In this document: positions 17,831 through 26,753 of the stretch, piece after piece
How the letters are laid out: every line of letters starts with the position of its first letter
Position numbering within the stretch: the stretch's first letter is position 1
Source: Stenotrophomonas lactitubi
GTDB taxonomy: Bacteria; Pseudomonadota; Gammaproteobacteria; Xanthomonadales; Xanthomonadaceae
Length of the DNA stretch: 64,000 nucleotides
Assembly (NCBI RefSeq): GCF_002803515.1
Contig: NZ_PHQX01000003.1
Location: 1-64,000, forward strand
Direction of reading: 5' to 3'
Translations under genes and position numbers: made by a program
Notes under the pieces: model-generated
The model's database searches: none
Told to the model about the DNA's origin: nothing
Seen by the model: only the letters and a program-made list of their open reading frames with translations

Positions 17831-18706
17831 ATGGCCCAGACACCTACCGACGCCAACGTGTACTTCGTCCCGGCCCAGAGCAAATGGCCGTTCGTCGGTT
17901 CCATCGCGATGATGGTGACCATGGTCGGCGTGGCCAGCTGGCTCAACGACGCCAGCTGGGGCCGCTGGACCTTCTACATCGGCGTGGCGATGCTGGTGCT
18001 GACCCTGTTCTGGTGGTTCAGCGACGTGGTGCGCGAGTCGCAGGCCGGCAACTACAACCGGCAGGTGGACGGTTCGTTCCGGATGGGGATGGTCTGGTTC
18101 ATCTTCTCCGAAGTGATGTTCTTCGGTGCCTTCTTCGGTGCGCTGTTCTACACCCGCCACCTCGGCCTGTCGTGGTTGAGCGGCGAAGGGCGCGGGGTGA
18201 TGACCAACGAGCTGCTGTGGCAGGGCTACTCGGCCGGCTGGCCGACCAATGGCCCGGCAGCGATCGGTGGCGCGTTCCAGACCATTCCGGCCTGGGGCCT
18301 GCCGCTGATCAATACGCTGATCCTGCTGACCTCGGGCGTGACCCTGACCATCGCCCATCATGCGTTGAAGGCGGGCAACCGCCGCCAGCTGCTGATCTGG
18401 CTGGGCCTGACGGTATTGCTCGGCCTCGGCTTCCTGACACTGCAGGCGGAGGAATACATCCACGCCTACAAGGAACTGAACCTGACGCTCGGCTCGGGCA
18501 TCTACGGTTCCACCTTCTTCATGCTGACCGGCTTCCACGGCGCACACGTGCTGCTGGGCACGATCATGCTGATCGTGATGTGGCTGCGGTCGGCAAAGGG
18601 ACACTTCACCCGCGACAACCATTTCGCTTTCGAAGCGGCTGCGTGGTACTGGCACTTCGTCGACGTGGTGTGGCTGATGCTGTTCCTGTTCGTCTACGTG
18701 CTTTGA
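17831..18706 (+). CDS. ctaE: Cytochrome c oxidase subunit III
   Basis: This core membrane subunit of the aa3 oxidase has 291 aa and seven predicted helices. Family features include SEVMFFGAFFGALFY with its membrane Glu, LTGFHGAHVLLG, and the C-terminal AAWYWHFVDVVWLMLF. The start MAQTPTDAN is 14 bp after ctaG. An insert (LSGEGRGVMTNELLWQGY) between the third and fourth helices appears typical of the longer gammaproteobacterial form. Confidence 0.96.
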   Translation: MAQTPTDANVYFVPAQSKWPFVGSIAMMVTMVGVASWLNDASWGRWTFYIGVAMLVLTLFWWFSDVVRESQAGNYNRQVDGSFRMGMVWFIFSEVMFFGAFFGALFYTRHLGLSWLSGEGRGVMTNELLWQGYSAGWPTNGPAAIGGAFQTIPAWGLPLINTLILLTSGVTLTIAHHALKAGNRRQLLIWLGLTVLLGLGFLTLQAEEYIHAYKELNLTLGSGIYGSTFFMLTGFHGAHVLLGTIMLIVMWLRSAKGHFTRDNHFAFEAAAWYWHFVDVVWLMLFLFVYVL

Positions 18707-18759
18707 CCGCGCAGGCGTCGGCAGCCTCAGCCGCCGGCGCTGCCTGGCCTGACGTGGGG

Positions 18760-18978
18760 TCAGCTGCCGATGCCGTGCGGTTTGATCCATCCCATATAGA
18801 TGCACACGATCACCAGTACGATCAACGCCACCGACACTCCGATGCGGCGGGTCAATGCATTGACCGTGCGCTTGGTCTGGCCGCGGTCCACCAGCAGGTA
18901 ATACAGGCCGGCGCCCAGATTCCAGACGATGACGATCAGAAACGCGATTACCAGCAGGGTCTTCAGCGAATCACTCAT
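18760..18978 (-). CDS. DUF2909-like twin-transmembrane protein
   Basis: This 72-aa protein has two hydrophobic helices (about 8-28 and 46-64) separated by a basic loop GQTKRTVNALTRR. It resembles DUF2909 "twin transmembrane" proteins commonly found inside oxidase clusters. It is on the opposite strand to all its neighbours, squeezed between ctaE and SURF1, and could not be part of their transcript. The function is unknown; an accessory role in oxidase biogenesis is suggested only by location. Confidence 0.75.
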   Translation of the reverse strand: MSDSLKTLLVIAFLIVIVWNLGAGLYYLLVDRGQTKRTVNALTRRIGVSVALIVLVIVCIYMGWIKPHGIGS

Positions 18979-19035
18979 GCGCGGCTCGAGGGCAGGGTGG
19001 ATGTGCCTATCTGACCGCGTTTGCGCGGACTTGTC

Positions 19036-19752
19036 ATGATGCGCCAGCACACGCGCCTGATCGGATGGCTGATGGCGCTGCTGGCAATGGCCGGATTCAC
19101 CGCGCTCGGCCTGTGGCAGCTGCAGCGGATGCATGCCAAACAGGCGTTGCTGGACGCGCAGGCCCCGGCCGTGGCGCAGGCGATGCCGTTGGCACAGGCA
19201 CTGGCGGCGCAGGGCGCGCTGCATGGCGTGGCCGATCACGGTCGCTTCCTGCCGGGCGTGGTGCTGCTGGACAACCAGACCCGCCACGGCCGCGCCGGAG
19301 TGAAGATCTATCGTCCGTTCCGCAGCGACGCGGGCAGCGTGTTGCTGGTGGACCTGGGCTGGCGCGCGCTGCCGCCCGACCGCATGTTGCCGGAGGTGGC
19401 GGCACCGCCGTCGCCGGTGGACGTACGTGGCCTGTTGGCACCGCCCCCTTCGGCCGGCTTGGCGCTGGGGCCGGCGTTCACCACCACCGATGTTGCAGGG
19501 CGCTGGCTGGCCAGTCGCCTTCCCGCCGATGGCCTGGCCGCCGCGCTGGGCCTGCCGTCGTTGCCCGAGCGCGTGCTGCGGCTGGATCCGGCGTTGCCGT
19601 TCGGCGATGAGCGCGATCTCGACCTGCTGCCGAACACGCTGCCGCCGCAGCGCCACCTGGGTTACGCCGTGCAGTGGTTCGGGCTGGCGCTGACCGTGCT
19701 GGTGGTGGCGTTGGTACTGGAATGGCGCAGGAGGCGGCCCGGTGCCCGGTAG
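19036..19752 (+). CDS. SURF1 family cytochrome oxidase biogenesis protein
   Basis: SURF1/Shy1 proteins bind heme a and help insert it into subunit I. The 238-aa protein has the family topology: one N-terminal helix (LIGWLMALLAMAGFTALGLWQL) with the conserved GLWQL, a periplasmic domain with DNQTRHGRAGVKIYRP and VDLGWRA, and one C-terminal helix ending in LEWRRRR. The conserved YAVQWFGLA motif is visible before the last helix. A second ATG at 19039 is equally plausible. Confidence 0.92.
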   Translation: MMRQHTRLIGWLMALLAMAGFTALGLWQLQRMHAKQALLDAQAPAVAQAMPLAQALAAQGALHGVADHGRFLPGVVLLDNQTRHGRAGVKIYRPFRSDAGSVLLVDLGWRALPPDRMLPEVAAPPSPVDVRGLLAPPPSAGLALGPAFTTTDVAGRWLASRLPADGLAAALGLPSLPERVLRLDPALPFGDERDLDLLPNTLPPQRHLGYAVQWFGLALTVLVVALVLEWRRRRPGAR

Positions 19753-19774
19753 TACCGGCCGCTGGCCGGCATCC
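19748..19774. repeat. SMAG-type palindrome
   Basis: GGTAGTACCGGCCGCTGGCC followed by GGCATCC lies between the SURF1 and SCO-like genes, overlapping the SURF1 stop codon region. Confidence 0.75.
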
Positions 19775-19802
19775 CTTTCCCAACCATGAGAAAATGCCCC
19801 GC

Positions 19803-20372
19803 ATGAACACTGCTACCTCCCCGCAGGCGCGCGGCAACGGCCGCCGGACCCTGGTGCTGCTGTTCGCCGTTTTCTTCGGGGCGATGGCGTTGGCCGCCAT
19901 CCTGCGTTTCTCGGGTTGGCAGCCGACCGCGCATTGCAACAGTGGTCAATTGCTGAAGCCGCCTGTGGATCTGCGCCAGCAACCACCGACGCTGGCCAAT
20001 GGCGCGGCCTACCCCTGGAACCCCGACGCGCGCACCTGGCGTCTGCTGGTGGCACCGGCCGGTGCCTGCGACGCGCAGTGCGTCACTTTGTCGCAGGGAC
20101 TGGGCAAGGTGTGGCAGCTGTTCGGCCATAACGCCGATAATGTCGAAATCCTGTGGCTGGGAACGCCACCGGCGTCGATCGCCTCGCTGCCCGCGCTGCG
20201 GCCGCTGGCCCCGTCGCCAGCCCTGCGCGCGGCGCTGCCCGGCGTCGATGATCCGGCGGGTCTGCCGGTCTACGTGATCGATCCGAACGGCTTCGTGATC
20301 ATGCGTCATGCCCCCGGGAGCGATCTCGGAGGCCTGCGCAAGGACATGGCCACGTTGCTGAAACTGAAGTGA
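19803..20372 (+). CDS. SCO/thioredoxin-like membrane-anchored protein
   Basis: This 189-aa protein has one N-terminal membrane helix (about 16-34) and a periplasmic domain. The CxxxC pair Cys89/Cys93 (GACDAQC) is spaced as in SCO copper chaperones, and a YVIDPNGFVIMRH strand follows near the expected position of the third ligand. Overall similarity to SCO1 is low, so copper handling or disulfide exchange for the oxidase is an inference from motif and context. It ends 10 bp before ctaA and is probably co-transcribed with it. Confidence 0.75.
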   Translation: MNTATSPQARGNGRRTLVLLFAVFFGAMALAAILRFSGWQPTAHCNSGQLLKPPVDLRQQPPTLANGAAYPWNPDARTWRLLVAPAGACDAQCVTLSQGLGKVWQLFGHNADNVEILWLGTPPASIASLPALRPLAPSPALRAALPGVDDPAGLPVYVIDPNGFVIMRHAPGSDLGGLRKDMATLLKLK

Positions 20373-20382
20373 GTCCCGTTTG

Positions 20383-21546
20383 ATGAGCCTTTCCGCGCGT
20401 CCGGCGCTGCACCGCAATTTCCACCGCCTGGCGTGGTTCGCCATGATCATGACCGCGAGCACGATCATGTTCGGCGCCTTCGTGCGCCTGTCCGATGCCG
20501 GCCTGAGCTGCCCGGACTGGCCAACCTGCTATGGGCAGGCGACCTGGCCGCAGCACGTGGAAGAGACCATCGGGCATCCGGCGGCGGAGATCCGTCCGCT
20601 GGAAACGCACAAAGCCTGGCGTGAGCAGGTGCACCGCTTCCTGGCCGGCGCGCTCGGCATCGAGATCCTGACCCTGGCCCTGTTGGCCACGCGCAAGCGT
20701 CGTTTTGGAAGCACGGCGGTGGTTACCGCCTGCGTGCTGGTGGCCGCGGGCATACCGCTGTACATGATGGGCTGGCATGGAACCGCCAGCGTGCTGGCAC
20801 TCATCGGCGAGGCCATCCTGCTGATCGCCGCACTGCGCTGGAGCAACATCGACCTGGCGCGCGCGGCGCTGCTGACGCTGGCGGTGGTGATCTTCCAGGC
20901 CCTGCTGGGCATGTGGACGGTGACCCTGCTGCTCAAGCCGATCGTGGTGATGGGCCACCTGCTGGGCGGCATGCTGATGTTCGGCCTGCTGGTGTGGATG
21001 GCGTGGCGTGCCACGCACATGCCGATCACCCTGGCCGAGGCGCCGAAGCTGAAGTGGCTGCTGCGCATCGGTGTGGCGGTGCTGGTCACCCAGATCGCGC
21101 TCGGCGGCTGGGTCAGTGCCAACTACGCGGCATTGGCGTGCGGCGGCGGCAGTGCCTCGCTGGACAACTTCCCGCGCTGCGCCAACCAGTGGTGGCCGCA
21201 GCACAACTTCGCCGAGGGCTTCACCCTGTGGCGTGGCATTGGCGTGGATTACGAAGGCGGCGTGCTCGACGGTGCCTCGCGCATCGCCATCCAGATGGCC
21301 CATCGCCTGTTCGCGATTGTCGTTGCCGTCTACATGCTGTGGCTGGGCCTGCGCCTGTTCCGGCTGCCGAGCATGCGTGGCTGGGCCTCGGCCCTGGTCG
21401 CGCTGCTGGTGCTGCAGGTCACCCTCGGCATCCTCAATGTGAAGCTTGCACTGCCGCTGGAAGTGGCAGTGGCGCACAACGGCGTTGCCGTTGCCCTGTT
21501 GTTTGTATTGGTCAGCCTGCTGGCCCGCCTGCGTGCCCCGGACTGA
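20383..21546 (+). CDS. ctaA: Heme A synthase (COX15/CtaA)
   Basis: This enzyme oxidises the methyl group of heme O to give heme A for the aa3 oxidase. The 387-aa protein has eight membrane helices and the family signatures [18 protein letters not shown] near the N-terminus and [15 protein letters not shown] in the second half. Conserved His residues are in [19 protein letters not shown] and QMAHRLFA. It is followed after 4 bp by ctaB, which makes its substrate. Confidence 0.95.
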   Translation: MSLSARPALHRNFHRLAWFAMIMTASTIMFGAFVRLSDAGLSCPDWPTCYGQATWPQHVEETIGHPAAEIRPLETHKAWREQVHRFLAGALGIEILTLALLATRKRRFGSTAVVTACVLVAAGIPLYMMGWHGTASVLALIGEAILLIAALRWSNIDLARAALLTLAVVIFQALLGMWTVTLLLKPIVVMGHLLGGMLMFGLLVWMAWRATHMPITLAEAPKLKWLLRIGVAVLVTQIALGGWVSANYAALACGGGSASLDNFPRCANQWWPQHNFAEGFTLWRGIGVDYEGGVLDGASRIAIQMAHRLFAIVVAVYMLWLGLRLFRLPSMRGWASALVALLVLQVTLGILNVKLALPLEVAVAHNGVAVALLFVLVSLLARLRAPD

Positions 21547-21550
21547 TTCC

Positions 21551-22444
21551 ATGTTTTCCAACTATCGCCAGTACTGGGACCTGACCAAACCCAAGGTCGT
21601 CGCCCTCATCGTCTTCACCGCCCTGGTCGGCATGGTCCTGGCCATTCCGGGTGTGCCCAGCTGGGAGCAGGTGCGCGCCGGCGTGCTCGGCTTCCTCGGT
21701 ATCTGGCTTGCGGCGTCGGCAGCTGCAGCCATCAACCAGCTGCTGGATGCGCACATCGACGCGCAGATGGCGCGTACCTCGTGGCGACCGCTGGTGGTGG
21801 GCAAGGTCAAGCCATGGCAGGTGCTGGTGTTCGCCAGCGTGCTGATCGTGCTGTCGATGGCGATCCTGGTGCTGTGGGTGAACTGGATCACCGCGGTGCT
21901 GACCTTCGCTTCGCTGATCGGCTATGCGGTGATCTACACCGTCTACCTGAAACGAGCGACCTCGCAGAACATCGTCATCGGTGGTCTGGCCGGCGCGATG
22001 CCGCCAATGCTGGGGTGGGCGGCGGTGACCGGCATGCAGGGCTCGTCGGACTGGGCGTACTCGTCGCTGCTGGTGCTGATCATCTTCATCTGGACGCCGC
22101 CGCACTTCTGGGCACTGGCGATCTTCCGTCGCGAGGACTACGCCAAGGCGGAAATCCCGATGCTGCCGGTCACCCATGGTGTGGTGCACACGCGCAAGCA
22201 GATCATGGCGTACTCGGTGGTGCTGGCACTGGTCTGCCTGCTGCCGTACCTGGTCGGCATGAGCGGGGCGTTCTACCTGGGCGGTGCGATCGTGCTCAAC
22301 GCCGTGTTCCTCTGGTACGCCTGGCGCATGCTCAACCCGCCGGATGAGCTGTTCTCGATGAAGATGTTCAGCTACTCCATCGTCTACCTGATGGCGCTGT
22401 TCGCCTTCCTGCTGGTGGATCACTGGATCCTGCCCTGGTTGTGA
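21551..22444 (+). CDS. ctaB: Protoheme IX farnesyltransferase (heme O synthase)
   Basis: This enzyme adds a farnesyl chain to heme B to form heme O, the substrate of CtaA. The 297-aa UbiA-superfamily membrane protein has nine helices, an NxxxDxxxD prenyl-diphosphate site (NQLLDAHID, about residues 65-73) and the second Asp-rich region around [14 protein letters not shown]. The usual MxRTxxRPL segment is present as MARTSWRPL. It is the last gene of the heme A/oxidase cluster. Confidence 0.95.
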   Translation: MFSNYRQYWDLTKPKVVALIVFTALVGMVLAIPGVPSWEQVRAGVLGFLGIWLAASAAAAINQLLDAHIDAQMARTSWRPLVVGKVKPWQVLVFASVLIVLSMAILVLWVNWITAVLTFASLIGYAVIYTVYLKRATSQNIVIGGLAGAMPPMLGWAAVTGMQGSSDWAYSSLLVLIIFIWTPPHFWALAIFRREDYAKAEIPMLPVTHGVVHTRKQIMAYSVVLALVCLLPYLVGMSGAFYLGGAIVLNAVFLWYAWRMLNPPDELFSMKMFSYSIVYLMALFAFLLVDHWILPWL

Positions 22445-22454
22445 TGGGCTGAGG

Positions 22455-22478
22455 CATCCACGCATGGCGTGGATCTAC
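22455..22478. repeat. SMAG-type palindrome
   Basis: CATCCACGCATGGCGTGGAT followed by CTAC lies between ctaB and the Tiki/ChaN-like gene. Confidence 0.75.
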
Positions 22479-22540
22479 TTGAACTGCCGTTGCCGCATCG
22501 CCATTGCTGTTCCTGACCCCAAGGAAAGGAAGGAGCAGGG

Positions 22541-23347
22541 ATGCATTCGATCTTCCGCTGGACCGCCACCCTGCTGCTGGCGCTGGGCATGGTGATGAGC
22601 GCGCGCGCCGACGACGCTGCCATGCAGATCCGCCAGCATGCCGGAGACCACCGCGTTCTGGTGCTGGGCGAATTCCATGGTACCCGCGAGATACCGCTGC
22701 TGGTGCGCCGACTGGTGGACGACTACAGCCGTAACGGCCCGGTCGTGCTGGCGTTGGAACTGCCGCGCGGTGAGAACACCACACTGCGTGACTATCTGGA
22801 TTCCGATGGCGGGGCGATGGCACGCCAACACGTGCACGGCCGTGCGTTCTGGACCGTGCGCGATGATCAGCACGATGGCCGCCGCAGTCGCGACATGCTG
22901 GCGCTGATCGAAGGCCTGCGCGCGCTGAAGGCGCAGGGTCGCGCCATCGAGGTGGTCGGCTATGACGTCAACAACGGTGATGGCGGCAGCCAAGCGCGCG
23001 ACGATCGCATGGCGGCGGAGCTGCGGCGCCTGTACCGGCGCCTGCCGGATGACGCACGCATGGTCGTCCTGACCGGCAATGTCCACGCCATGCTGCAGCG
23101 GCCGGCCGATGCGCCGCCGGAAATGCAGACGCAACCGATGGCGTCGGCGCTGCGCGATCTGGACATTTACAGCGTGCGGCTGGAAGCCCTGCGCGGCCAT
23201 TTCTGGGGGTGCATGGACCGTTGCAAGGCGTTGGCTCTGCTCGAGCGACCTGCGCGTGCACCGGAGGTCGATACCGATGCCGGGCGGCAGTACGACCTGT
23301 GGGTGTGGATGCCGCAGCTGAGCGTCGGCACGTTGGTGGATCGGTGA
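22541..23347 (+). CDS. Secreted Tiki/ChaN-superfamily protein
   Basis: This 268-aa exported protein has a signal peptide ending in MSARAD. The core begins VLVLGEFHGTREIP, a Glu-x-His motif shared by the Tiki/TraB/ChaN and erythromycin-esterase superfamilies, and continues with ALELPRG, VVGYDVNNGD and VVLTGNVHAML. This pattern fits a metal- or heme-binding hydrolase-like fold in the periplasm. The substrate is unknown. The ATG follows AAGGAAGGAGC. It lies at the end of the oxidase cluster but separated by a REP, so a link to heme handling is only a guess. Confidence 0.65.
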   Translation: MHSIFRWTATLLLALGMVMSARADDAAMQIRQHAGDHRVLVLGEFHGTREIPLLVRRLVDDYSRNGPVVLALELPRGENTTLRDYLDSDGGAMARQHVHGRAFWTVRDDQHDGRRSRDMLALIEGLRALKAQGRAIEVVGYDVNNGDGGSQARDDRMAAELRRLYRRLPDDARMVVLTGNVHAMLQRPADAPPEMQTQPMASALRDLDIYSVRLEALRGHFWGCMDRCKALALLERPARAPEVDTDAGRQYDLWVWMPQLSVGTLVDR

Positions 23348-23349
23348 AT

Positions 23350-23414
23350 ACACGCATGGCGTGGATCTACTTTTGTAGGCTCAGCGCCACAGTAGATCCA
23401 CGCCATGCGTGGAT
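23350..23414. repeat. SMAG-type inverted pair
   Basis: ACACGCATGGCGTGGATCTAC and its inverse GTAGATCCACGCCATGCGTG face each other across 21 bp, forming a hairpin dimer between convergent genes. Confidence 0.8.
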
Positions 23415-23428
23415 GGCTGTTCTGCCGG

Positions 23429-24400
23429 TCAGGGCGCGCGCTTGGCGTAGCGCTGGGCGATCACGCCGCAGACGATCAGCTGGATCTGGTGGTAGATCAT
23501 CACCGGCAGCACGATCGCGCCGAGGCTGCCGCCAGCGAACAGCACCTTGGCGATCGGTACGCCCGTGGCCAGGCTCTTCTTCGAGCCGCAGAACACGATG
23601 GCGATCTCGTCTTCGCGGTTGAAGCGCAGGCGGCGGGCGATGAAGGTGATCAGCGGCATGGCGATGCCGAGCAGTACCGCGGCCACGACAGCCACCGCGA
23701 ACAGCGAGAGCAGCGGTGTCTTGCTCCACAGCCCTTCAGTGACTGCTTCGCCGAACGCGGAGTACACCACCAGCAGGATGGTGGCCTGATCGGTGTAGCG
23801 CAGCAGCGCGCGCTGCTTCTCCACCCAGCCGGCGATCCATGGGCGCAGCAGGTGGCCGGCCACGAACGGCACCAGCAACTGCAGCATGATGCCGCCGATG
23901 GCATGCAGCGGGTCGTGCACGCCGCCGGAGGTACCGGCCAGCGCGGTCAGCAGCAGTGGCGTCAGGAACACACCGAGGATGCTCGACAGCGAGGCACTGC
24001 ACACGGCCGCCGGCACGTTGCCGCGCGCCATCGAGGTGAACGCGATGGACGATTGCACCGTGGATGGCAGGGTGCACAGGAACAGCACGCCCAGGTACAA
24101 CTCGGGCGTCAGCAGCCAGCCCGACAACGGCTTGAACAACAGCCCCAGCAGCGGGAAGAGGATGAAGGTGCAGGCGAGGATCGTCAGGTGCAGGCGCCAG
24201 TGCAGCATGCCGCCGATGATCGATTCGCGCGGCAGGCGCGCGCCGTGCAGGAAGAACAGCGCTGCGATGGCGACGGTGGTGACATCGTCGAGCACCAGGG
24301 CGGCGGCGCCTTTCATCGGCAGCAGCGAAGCCAGGCCGACGGTGCACAGCAGGGCGAGGGTGAAGTTGTCCGGTCGCAGGCGCGACCACCAGCGGGTCAT
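23429..24400 (-). CDS. Bile acid:sodium symporter family (SBF-like) transporter
   Basis: This polytopic inner-membrane protein has 323 aa and nine or ten hydrophobic segments, with the BASS-family blocks LPSTVQSSIAFTSMARGNVPAAVC and FCGSKKSLATGVPIA. It is closest in character to the YfeH/SBF_like branch. The transported solute is not bile acid in this setting and cannot be told from sequence; organic anions or pantoate-like acids are possible for the superfamily. It starts about 28 bp after the phosphatase gene and may share its transcript. Confidence 0.88.
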   Translation of the reverse strand: MTRWWSRLRPDNFTLALLCTVGLASLLPMKGAAALVLDDVTTVAIAALFFLHGARLPRESIIGGMLHWRLHLTILACTFILFPLLGLLFKPLSGWLLTPELYLGVLFLCTLPSTVQSSIAFTSMARGNVPAAVCSASLSSILGVFLTPLLLTALAGTSGGVHDPLHAIGGIMLQLLVPFVAGHLLRPWIAGWVEKQRALLRYTDQATILLVVYSAFGEAVTEGLWSKTPLLSLFAVAVVAAVLLGIAMPLITFIARRLRFNREDEIAIVFCGSKKSLATGVPIAKVLFAGGSLGAIVLPVMIYHQIQLIVCGVIAQRYAKRAP

Positions 24401-24427
24401 GGTGGATAGGCTCCTTGGTGCTGGGAA

Positions 24428-24928
24428 TCAGGGGGTGGGAGAAGGAATCGCCAGACGCTCGCGGGTGGCTGCTTCCAGCGACTTCAGGCCGGCACGCTGG
24501 CCCAGTTGCAGGGCCTGTTCCGGGCTGGCGTGTTCGTAGCGTGCGTTGACCAGGCCGAGCACGGCACCGGCGCGGTTGCCGGAGGCGCAGTGCAGCAGCA
24601 CTGGCCCCTGGCTCTGCCGCAGGGCCTGGTGCACGGCGCGCACGTTGGCGGCATCCAGGCCTTCGGCACCGGCCACCGGAATGCGTACATAGCGCAGGCC
24701 CAGCGCTTCGGCCTCGCGTGTTTCATCGAAGCCGCGATCTTCATCGGGTTGGCGCAGGTCGATCACCGTGCGCACGCCCTGTGCAGCCAGTTCGCGCAGT
24801 TGCGCAGCCGTGGGCTGGCCGCCGGCGTACAGGCCGGGGCGGACTTCAGCAAGGGCGGGGTCCGCAGCCCAGGCCGGCAGAGCGGGGCAGAGCGACAACA
24901 ACAGCAGGCAGGTCAGGCGCAGCAGCAT
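24428..24928 (-). CDS. Exported DSP/BLH-like phosphatase (DUF442 type)
   Basis: This 166-aa exported protein has a signal peptide ending in PAWAAD. The dual-specificity-phosphatase P-loop is visible as HCASGNRAGAV, with nucleophile Cys114 and Arg119. LYAGGQPT near the N-terminus is the hallmark of the beta-lactamase-hydrolase-like (BLH/DUF442) phosphatase subfamily. The general acid Asp is not obvious. A periplasmic location is unusual for a phosphotyrosine-type enzyme. The substrate is unknown. Confidence 0.8.
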   Translation of the reverse strand: MLLRLTCLLLLSLCPALPAWAADPALAEVRPGLYAGGQPTAAQLRELAAQGVRTVIDLRQPDEDRGFDETREAEALGLRYVRIPVAGAEGLDAANVRAVHQALRQSQGPVLLHCASGNRAGAVLGLVNARYEHASPEQALQLGQRAGLKSLEAATRERLAIPSPTP

Positions 24929-24954
24929 GGTCTCTCCGGGGATGTGTTCTGCCG

Positions 24955-26694
24955 CTACAGGCGCAGATTGGCGCGGGCCTTGAGCAGCTCGCGCATCTCG
25001 TACTTGTCAGTATCGTCCAGACCCTGTTGTCGCTGCTTGGCGTTAAGGTCGTCGATCCGCTGGAACAGCAGCTGCTTCTCCAGCTGCCCGACCGCGTCAT
25101 GCAGCTCCACCGTCCACATCGCTTCATCGCCCGCCAGCGTCTGCGCGGCCAAGGTGTGCAGCGAGGCCTGTTCCTCGCGGCCGTCGAAATGCTCCAGCAG
25201 GGCGCCGGTACTGATGTCCGGGCGTTGTTCGACCAGCCCCAGCAGTTCCAGCAGCAGCTCCACGCCCGGCAGGCGCAGGCCCTGGAAGTGGTGCTTGCCG
25301 CCCAGGGTCAGGGCCAGCGTCGGCTGCTGCAGGAGCACGGCGATTGCGCCGCGCACCAGGCTGCGCTTGGCCACCGGCTGGATCGTGCGCGAGACGGCGC
25401 GTTGCGGCATCTGCGGGCGGCCCGCCTGCGCGTTGCCGCCCAGGCCGGTCAGCTGTCCCAGCTGTTGCTTCATCAGGTCGCCAAACGCGCCGTCGGGAAT
25501 CTGCGCGAGCATCGGCTTGGCGCGCTCGGCCAGCCGTGCCTTGCCGTCCAGCGTGCCCAGGTTGATCTCGCGGGTCAGCTCGTCGAAGAAGAACTGCGAC
25601 AGGGGCGTGGCCTGCTTCAGGCGCTCGTCGAAAGCTTCTGCACCTTCCTTGCGCACGATGCTGTCGGGGTCTTCGCCATCGGGCAGGAACAGGAAGAAGG
25701 CCTGGCGGCCGTCCTTCATGCGTGGCAGCACCGATTCCAGTGCCTTCCAGCCGGCGCGGCGGCCGGCGGCGTCGCCGTCGAAGCAGAAGAACACGTCCGG
25801 CGCGTTGCGGAACAGCAGCTCGGCGTGGTCCGGCGTGGTCGCAGTGCCCAGCGTCGCCACCGCCTGGGTGACGCCGAACTGGAACAGCGAGACCACGTCC
25901 ATGTAGCCCTCGACCACGATCAAGCGCTCGATCTTCTGGTTGGTCTGGCGCACCTGCCACAGGCCGTACAGTTCGCGGCCCTTGTGGAACAGCGCGGTCT
26001 CGGGCGAGTTGAGGTATTTGGGGCCGTCGTCCTTCTCGAACACGCGCCCGCCGAAGGCGATCACCCGGCCACGGCGGTCGAAGATCGGGAACATCACCCG
26101 GTCGCGGAACTTGTCGTAGACGTGGCCGCGGTCGTTCTTGGAGAACAGGCCGGCGCGGTCGAGCAGCTTCATCCGCCGCTCGTCCTTGCCCAGCGCATCG
26201 CGCAGGCCGCTGTAGCCATCGGGCGCATAGCCGATCTGGAAGCGCGCGCGGTTCTCTTCGTCCACGCCGCGGCCGTCGAGGTAGCTGCGCGCCTTCTCGC
26301 TGCCTTCCAGGTTTTTCTGGAAGAACTTGGTTGCCGCATCCAGTGCGGAGTACAGCTCGCGGCTGTCATCCTGCTGCTGCGCACTGCGCGGGTTCTCGCT
26401 GCGCGGCACTTCCATGCCGGCACGCTTGGCCAGTTCATCCACCGCGTCGAGGAACTCGAGGCGGTCGTAGTTCATCAGGAAGCTGATCGCGGTACCGTGC
26501 GCGCCGCAGCCGAAGCAGTGATAGAACTGCTTGGTCGGCGAGACGGTGAACGAGGCCGAGCGTTCGTCATGGAACGGGCAGCGTGCGGCGTACTCCTTGC
26601 CCTGGCGCTTCAGCGGCACGCGGCTGCCCACCACCTCGACGATGTCGGAGCGGGCCAGCAGGTCGTCGATGAAAGCGTCGGGGATACGGGCCAT
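24955..26694 (-). CDS. dnaG: DNA primase
   Basis: DnaG makes RNA primers at the replication fork. The 579-aa protein has a CHC2 zinc finger (Cys39, His42, Cys60, Cys63), the RNA polymerase core with SGLRDALGKD and the Toprim motifs VVEGYMDVVSLFQ and FCFDGDAAGRRA. A C-terminal helicase-interaction domain follows residue 430. The ATG (MARIPDAF) was chosen over an upstream TTG. It is the last gene of the rpsU-yqeY-yihY-dnaG group, which recalls the macromolecular synthesis operon but ends before any rpoD in this window. Confidence 0.96.
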   Translation of the reverse strand: MARIPDAFIDDLLARSDIVEVVGSRVPLKRQGKEYAARCPFHDERSASFTVSPTKQFYHCFGCGAHGTAISFLMNYDRLEFLDAVDELAKRAGMEVPRSENPRSAQQQDDSRELYSALDAATKFFQKNLEGSEKARSYLDGRGVDEENRARFQIGYAPDGYSGLRDALGKDERRMKLLDRAGLFSKNDRGHVYDKFRDRVMFPIFDRRGRVIAFGGRVFEKDDGPKYLNSPETALFHKGRELYGLWQVRQTNQKIERLIVVEGYMDVVSLFQFGVTQAVATLGTATTPDHAELLFRNAPDVFFCFDGDAAGRRAGWKALESVLPRMKDGRQAFFLFLPDGEDPDSIVRKEGAEAFDERLKQATPLSQFFFDELTREINLGTLDGKARLAERAKPMLAQIPDGAFGDLMKQQLGQLTGLGGNAQAGRPQMPQRAVSRTIQPVAKRSLVRGAIAVLLQQPTLALTLGGKHHFQGLRLPGVELLLELLGLVEQRPDISTGALLEHFDGREEQASLHTLAAQTLAGDEAMWTVELHDAVGQLEKQLLFQRIDDLNAKQRQQGLDDTDKYEMRELLKARANLRL

Positions 26695-26753
26695 GGGCAA
26701 CAGGACAGGGCGCGGCCGCCAGGGCGCGCTGCGGGGGCGGCAGGTCCCCTAGT

